From NCBI GenBank assembly GCA_964393335.1, contig CAYMTN010000121.1:1-16124 (forward strand): DNA of 16,124 nucleotides, in the 5' to 3' direction. A model generated the notes under the pieces. It saw nothing but the letters and a program-made list of their open reading frames with translations, was not told the DNA's origin and did no database searches. Both the position numbers and the translations under genes were made by a program. Source of the DNA: CAYMTN01 sp964393335. GTDB lineage: Bacteria > Chloroflexota > Anaerolineae > Aggregatilineales > Aggregatilineaceae. Positions within the stretch are counted from its first letter, which is position 1. Each line of letters opens with the position of its first letter. Below are positions 12,944 to 16,124 of the stretch, in pieces.

Positions 12944-15460
12944 ATGCCAGCCGAACTGCAAGCGTATACGGGTCACGTGTGGGTAGTCGGGGGGCGGGCC
13001 GTGCGGGTGCCGCCGCCCGGCGCGCTGGCCGAAACAGCCCCTAAACACGCGCCTCGTACCCGTGAGGATGACACGTTTTTTATCCTGGTGACGCCTGCCG
13101 CCGGTACCCATGCGCCTGCCAGTTTTTTTGAGGGATTGGCCCGCTTGAGCGCCGACGTGTATTTTGGCATCAGCGGCGGCATCACCGGCGGGCTGCGCGA
13201 GGCGTTGGCCGCGATCAACGAGCACCTGATCGCGGCGCGTGATTCCAAGTACGTGCACGCGCTGGCAATGGTCCAGCGCGGCGACGAACTCTACGTGGCG
13301 CGCAGCGGGCATATCTTTGGGCTGCTGCGCCAGAACGACGAGTTGGTGTCTTTCCCGGCGGACCGGCGCGATTCCCTGGTGATGAATGTGCCGCCGCTGG
13401 GGGTAGGCGTGCCGGATGTGCAGTTGGGCCGCTACACGCTCACACCCGGCGCGATCATGCTGCTGGCCGACGCCAGCCTGATCGAGACGGACGACAGCGT
13501 GCTCAGCGCCGCGTTGGGGGGTGACGGCATCCGCGCAGCGCTGGAACAGCTCAAATCCCTGGCAGGCCCCGAACTCTCGGCCAGCGTGGTACGGTTTGTG
13601 TCACCCGCCACCCCTGATCCGGATGGCACGATCCCGCCAGCCAACCGCCGCCCGCCGATTTCGCGCCCGTCCACCATGCGGGACGTGTCCACTATGCGGG
13701 ACGCGCCCACGCCGCGTGAGGCCGTTTCGCGCGAAACGCCGCCGCCCGGCGCACCACCGGGCGCGCCCGGTGGTGCGCCGGAACCGGCCCCGGCATCGCC
13801 CGAAGCGGCCCCGGTCGCGCCGTTCACGCTGGACGAGGCGACCGCGCCTGATACCGGCGCGCCACCGGATAACCCGGCGGCACCGGAACCCGCGCCGCCG
13901 GTTGGCCCATTTGTGCCCGAAGAAGCTGCTCAACTCGCGCCTGACGCCGGGCCAGCCGGTTCGCCACTGCGGGCCGGTTTGCGCGGGGCGCTGGCGCGGG
14001 CCTCCGGCGTGGGTGAGACGCTCAAACGACTCCCCGGCATCCCCTCCGGCGAACCGGACGCACCGCCGGACGTTCCGGCCCGGCGCAGCCCGTCGGCGCT
14101 GGACCGGGCGTGGATCAGGGTGCAGCGTTGGGGGCGTGATGCCCTGCGGTTGTTGCTAACCGGGCTGCTGGCGATCACCACGTTTTTGTCCGACACGCTG
14201 GATCGTATCCTGCCTGCGCCGGACGAAGAAGGCAAACAGGGCATCCCGACCAATGTGGCGATTGGGCTGGCCGTGCTGATCCCGGTCGTGATCGTGGTCG
14301 TCGTGGTCGGCCTGCTGCTCTCCGGCTACGATAAATCCGACTTTGAAACGTACCTGGAACGGGCCGAAAGCGCTCACCAGGAAGCGATGTCGCTTTCCAA
14401 CGGCAAATGCGATAACCAGGCGCTGCGCCCGATGTGGTCCGAGGTGCTGCGCCTGACCGACCAGGCGCGCCGCTACCGGCCTAATGACCCGGATGTGCTG
14501 GTGATCCGCGCCGACGCGCAAAATTACCTGGATTGTTTTGACGACGTGGAACGGCGCGACCTGACGCTGCTGCACGAATTTTCGAAAGATGCGCAGCTCG
14601 TCGGGCCGGTAGTCCACAGCGACGTCGATCTGTATACGCTCGACCGCACCGCCGGGGCGGTCTATCACGATACGCTCAACGAAACCGGCGATGGCCTGTC
14701 CACGCGAGATAACAGCCCGATCTTCTGGCGCGGGCAGACGATCAGCAGCGCGGCGGGCAACTATACGGTCGGCGACCTGTTCGATATCGAGTGGCTGCGC
14801 AGCGGCGGCACCGCGCACGACAACGTGTTGATCGCGCTGGATCGCAGCGGTGTCCTGGTGTCGTATTCCCCGACGTTTTTTGCCACCGCCCAACAGCTCG
14901 TCATCGAGGGACGCTGGCAGAACCCGCTGGCGCTGGCCGTTTTCCGCCAGAATATTTACGTGTTGGATATTGGCGCGAATCAGGTGTGGCGTTATGTGCC
15001 GCCCGCTGGTGAGCGCCGCTACAGCAACGCGCCCGAAGAATTCTTCATCGGCGACGAACTGCCGGACCTCTCGACAGCGGTCGATTTTGGCATCAGCGAC
15101 AACGGCGCGGTCTACGTCTTGTTCGCGGATGGGGTCGTGCGGCAGTACCGGCGCAATATCCAGGGCATTGTCGAGGAACAGCCGTTTAACTACCGGGACC
15201 GCCCGCCCGGCGCGATCACCAGCGGGAACGCGCTGTTTGTCGATAACGATCCGGCCTCGCTGCAACTGTATATTCTGGATGGCGACAACCAGACGATCTA
15301 CGAAACGCTGCTGGCCGGAACGTATCAAAAAGGGTACCGTCCGCGCAACGCCCCGAACGCGTTTGATGACCTCACCGGGTTTTACGCCGGGCCGGTGGTA
15401 TCGAATAACATGTACGTGCTGTCGGGTAACAAGCTCTATCATTTCAAGCGCAACCCCTAG
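12944..15460 (+). CDS. Degenerate PP2C-like domain / Pro-rich linker / membrane span / extracytoplasmic propeller fusion
   Basis: The protein has 838 residues. Residues 1-222 follow the PP2C (PPM phosphatase) strand order: TREDDTFF (39-46), a helix pair, DELYVARSGHIFGLLR, PLGVGVPD, then LTPGAIMLLADAS and SASVVRFVSP. The canonical metal-binding sites are altered: DGmGG reads TPAAG (50-54), GDSR reads SGHI (121-124), SDG reads ADA (175-177), and the final DN is missing. A Pro/Ala/Gly-rich linker covers about 223-390. A hydrophobic stretch near 400-414 precedes the clear membrane span (about 438-459, LAVLIPVVIVVVVVGLLL). The outer part is a helical segment (463-530) followed by propeller-like repeats to the end. 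The N-terminus should be cytoplasmic and the C-terminus outside. Function is unknown; an inside-out signalling pseudophosphatase is the best guess. The start lacks a strong ribosome-binding site. Confidence 0.7.
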   Translation: MPAELQAYTGHVWVVGGRAVRVPPPGALAETAPKHAPRTREDDTFFILVTPAAGTHAPASFFEGLARLSADVYFGISGGITGGLREALAAINEHLIAARDSKYVHALAMVQRGDELYVARSGHIFGLLRQNDELVSFPADRRDSLVMNVPPLGVGVPDVQLGRYTLTPGAIMLLADASLIETDDSVLSAALGGDGIRAALEQLKSLAGPELSASVVRFVSPATPDPDGTIPPANRRPPISRPSTMRDVSTMRDAPTPREAVSRETPPPGAPPGAPGGAPEPAPASPEAAPVAPFTLDEATAPDTGAPPDNPAAPEPAPPVGPFVPEEAAQLAPDAGPAGSPLRAGLRGALARASGVGETLKRLPGIPSGEPDAPPDVPARRSPSALDRAWIRVQRWGRDALRLLLTGLLAITTFLSDTLDRILPAPDEEGKQGIPTNVAIGLAVLIPVVIVVVVVGLLLSGYDKSDFETYLERAESAHQEAMSLSNGKCDNQALRPMWSEVLRLTDQARRYRPNDPDVLVIRADAQNYLDCFDDVERRDLTLLHEFSKDAQLVGPVVHSDVDLYTLDRTAGAVYHDTLNETGDGLSTRDNSPIFWRGQTISSAAGNYTVGDLFDIEWLRSGGTAHDNVLIALDRSGVLVSYSPTFFATAQQLVIEGRWQNPLALAVFRQNIYVLDIGANQVWRYVPPAGERRYSNAPEEFFIGDELPDLSTAVDFGISDNGAVYVLFADGVVRQYRRNIQGIVEEQPFNYRDRPPGAITSGNALFVDNDPASLQLYILDGDNQTIYETLLAGTYQKGYRPRNAPNAFDDLTGFYAGPVVSNNMYVLSGNKLYHFKRNP
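13670..13705 (+). repeat. Tandem 18-bp repeat in the Pro-rich linker
   Basis: Two adjacent 18-bp units (13670-13687 and 13688-13705) match at 16 of 18 positions and encode STMRDV and STMRDA. This indicates recent local duplication in the disordered linker. Confidence 0.7.
13723..13738. other. Perfect 16-bp palindrome resembling parS
   Basis: CGTTTCGCGCGAAACG is a perfect palindrome. Its GTTTC...GAAAC arms match the bacterial ParB-binding site (TGTTTCACGTGAAACA), but the centre is GCGC instead of ACGT and the outer pair is C/G instead of T/A. In frame it encodes VSRET, the same peptide encoded by parS sites inside genes elsewhere. It may be a variant parS or a chance palindrome. Confidence 0.35.
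13746..13781. other. Perfect 36-bp palindrome inside the Pro/Gly/Ala linker
   Basis: All 18 base pairs from 13746/13781 inward to 13763/13764 are complementary with no spacer. It begins 7 bp after the parS-like palindrome. It encodes part of a PGAPPGAPGGAP stretch. The transcript would form a very GC-rich hairpin, and the DNA could extrude a cruciform. Confidence 0.9.
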
Positions 15461-15496
15461 CGGCAGCGGAGCCTGCGTCAGCCAAGCGGCGAGCAA

Positions 15497-15515
15497 GCGG
15501 GGTTTGCGGCCCCGC
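15497..15515 (+). other. GC hairpin before the LCP promoter
   Basis: GCGGGG (15497-15502) and CCCCGC (15510-15515) pair around a TTTGCGG loop, 37 bp after the stop of the preceding gene. It overlaps the presumed -35 of the next promoter and has no T-tract, so it could be a weak terminator or nothing. Confidence 0.3.
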
Positions 15516-15530
15516 GTTCTGCGTTACAAT
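15503..15530 (+). promoter_or_regulatory. Predicted promoter for the LCP gene
   Basis: TACAAT (15525-15530) preceded by TGCGT is a good -10. TTTGCG (15503-15508) is a weak -35 with a 16-bp spacer. The leader would be about 31 nt to the ATG at 15568. Confidence 0.45.
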
Positions 15531-15567
15531 GGCATCATCCCGCGTCAGGGTTTGGAGGTTTACCGGT

Positions 15568-16124
15568 ATGCGTATTCCACAATGGTTTGTTTTGATCTGG
15601 GTGGTCGGTCTTGGCCTGGTAGCGGTCGTTGCGTCGCTGTTTGCCTACGGCTTCGTGCGCGACCGTGCCGCCGAGTTGGACAGCGTGCTCGAACTGCCGG
15701 ACCCGCCGCAGGTGGTCCGCCCGGTGTCCAATGCGCCCAGCAGCACGCCCCTCCCGACCGCAGACAGTCTTGCCGCCAGCGACAGCACGCCGGATGGTGG
15801 CGCAGCCCTGGCAACGCCGGAGGCCGTCGATTCACAAAACGCGGGTTCGGGCACCGAAACCGGCCAGCAGGGCGGTGGATACGCGCCCTGGAACGACCCG
15901 CGCCGCGTCTCGGTGCTGCTGCTCGGCATCGACCAGCGCGCCGGGGAAGAGGGCACCTTCCCGACCGATACGATCATCCTGTTTTCGCTCGACCCGGCAG
16001 CCAAAACGGCTGCGATCCTGTCCATCCCACGTGATCTGTGGGTCGAGTACCCCGGCTTGCAGCGCACCGGGCGCATCAACGGGGCGAATATCGTCGGGGA
16101 CGAGATCAGTTACCCCGGCGGCGG
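15568..16124 (+). CDS. LytR-CpsA-Psr (LCP) family protein, 3' end cut by the window
   Basis: 185 codons are visible and the frame stays open to the window edge. GGAGG at 15554-15558 with 9-nt spacing gives the strongest ribosome-binding site in the window. A short basic N-terminus is followed by a signal-anchor helix (about 5-27). A Ser/Pro/Gly-rich extracytoplasmic linker runs to about 110. The LCP domain begins with VSVLLLGIDQR (114-124), then TDTIILFSLD with D134, the signature ILSIPRDLWV with R155 and D156, and RINGAN (169-174). LCP proteins transfer undecaprenyl-phosphate-linked glycopolymers onto peptidoglycan or related acceptors outside the membrane, and the acidic and Arg residues seen here are those that bind the pyrophosphate lipid. 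The acceptor in this organism is unknown. It lies 107 bp after the pseudo-PP2C fusion but appears to have its own promoter. Confidence 0.9.
   Translation, partial: MRIPQWFVLIWVVGLGLVAVVASLFAYGFVRDRAAELDSVLELPDPPQVVRPVSNAPSSTPLPTADSLAASDSTPDGGAALATPEAVDSQNAGSGTETGQQGGGYAPWNDPRRVSVLLLGIDQRAGEEGTFPTDTIILFSLDPAAKTAAILSIPRDLWVEYPGLQRTGRINGANIVGDEISYPGG

Noticed and set aside
14156..15496. 446-codon open frame antisense to the propeller half of the fusion gene
   Set aside because: It is a shadow of the plus-strand gene, with no domain and no ribosome-binding site considered credible.
14850..16034. 394-codon plus-strand frame overlapping the fusion gene and the LCP gene
   Set aside because: It is out of frame with both genes; its Arg/Ser/Thr-rich content is typical of a shifted frame, and the LCP frame has the signature motifs and a strong ribosome-binding site.

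Overview
This 16.1 kb window is GC-rich and gene-dense. It looks like ordinary chromosome from a free-living bacterium. Gene content (bacterial NurA beside a HerA-type barrel protein, RecD2, lipoproteins with TolB/WD40-like propellers, an LCP-family wall enzyme) and two kinds of short interspersed repeat in the gaps suggest Chloroflexota, perhaps Anaerolineae. That placement is inference from gene style, not from a marker gene. I see no rRNA, tRNA, CRISPR array, transposase or phage gene.

Layout. 1-39 (minus) is the first 13 codons of a gene starting with a CxxC knuckle. 40-410 is a gap holding a hairpin repeat and a good sigma70-type promoter. 411-4765 (plus) is a DNA-repair block: NurA-domain nuclease, stand-alone HAS-barrel protein, RecD2-type helicase. 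4799-6250 is a propeller lipoprotein close behind recD2. 6364-7152 (minus) is an MscS-type channel, transcribed divergently from 7310-9130, a secreted protein with two tandem PHB-depolymerase/feruloyl-esterase-like domains, the first lacking its serine nucleophile. 9145-12817 is a tight four-gene run: tandem GNAT, unknown protein, SAM methyltransferase, propeller lipoprotein. 12944-15460 encodes an 838-residue protein with a degenerate PP2C-like domain, Pro-rich linker, one membrane span and a C-terminal extracytoplasmic propeller. 15568 to the window end is a truncated LCP (LytR-CpsA-Psr) gene.

How the genes may work together. The repair block pairs a NurA nuclease with the HerA-type N-terminal barrel but no HerA ATPase, and a different helicase follows. 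The second half is envelope-oriented: three propeller proteins anchored outside, a channel, a secreted esterase and an LCP enzyme. The PP2C-like fusion could carry information across the membrane, but its metal ligands look lost, so it is better read as a pseudophosphatase.

The signals most worth a second look are: the PP2C-like/propeller fusion; a perfect 36-bp palindrome (13746-13781) lying 7 bp after a perfect 16-bp parS-like palindrome (13723-13738), both inside that gene; the dead-plus-live esterase tandem; the nurA/HAS/recD2 arrangement; and a shared TGCGnTACAATGG motif ahead of two genes.
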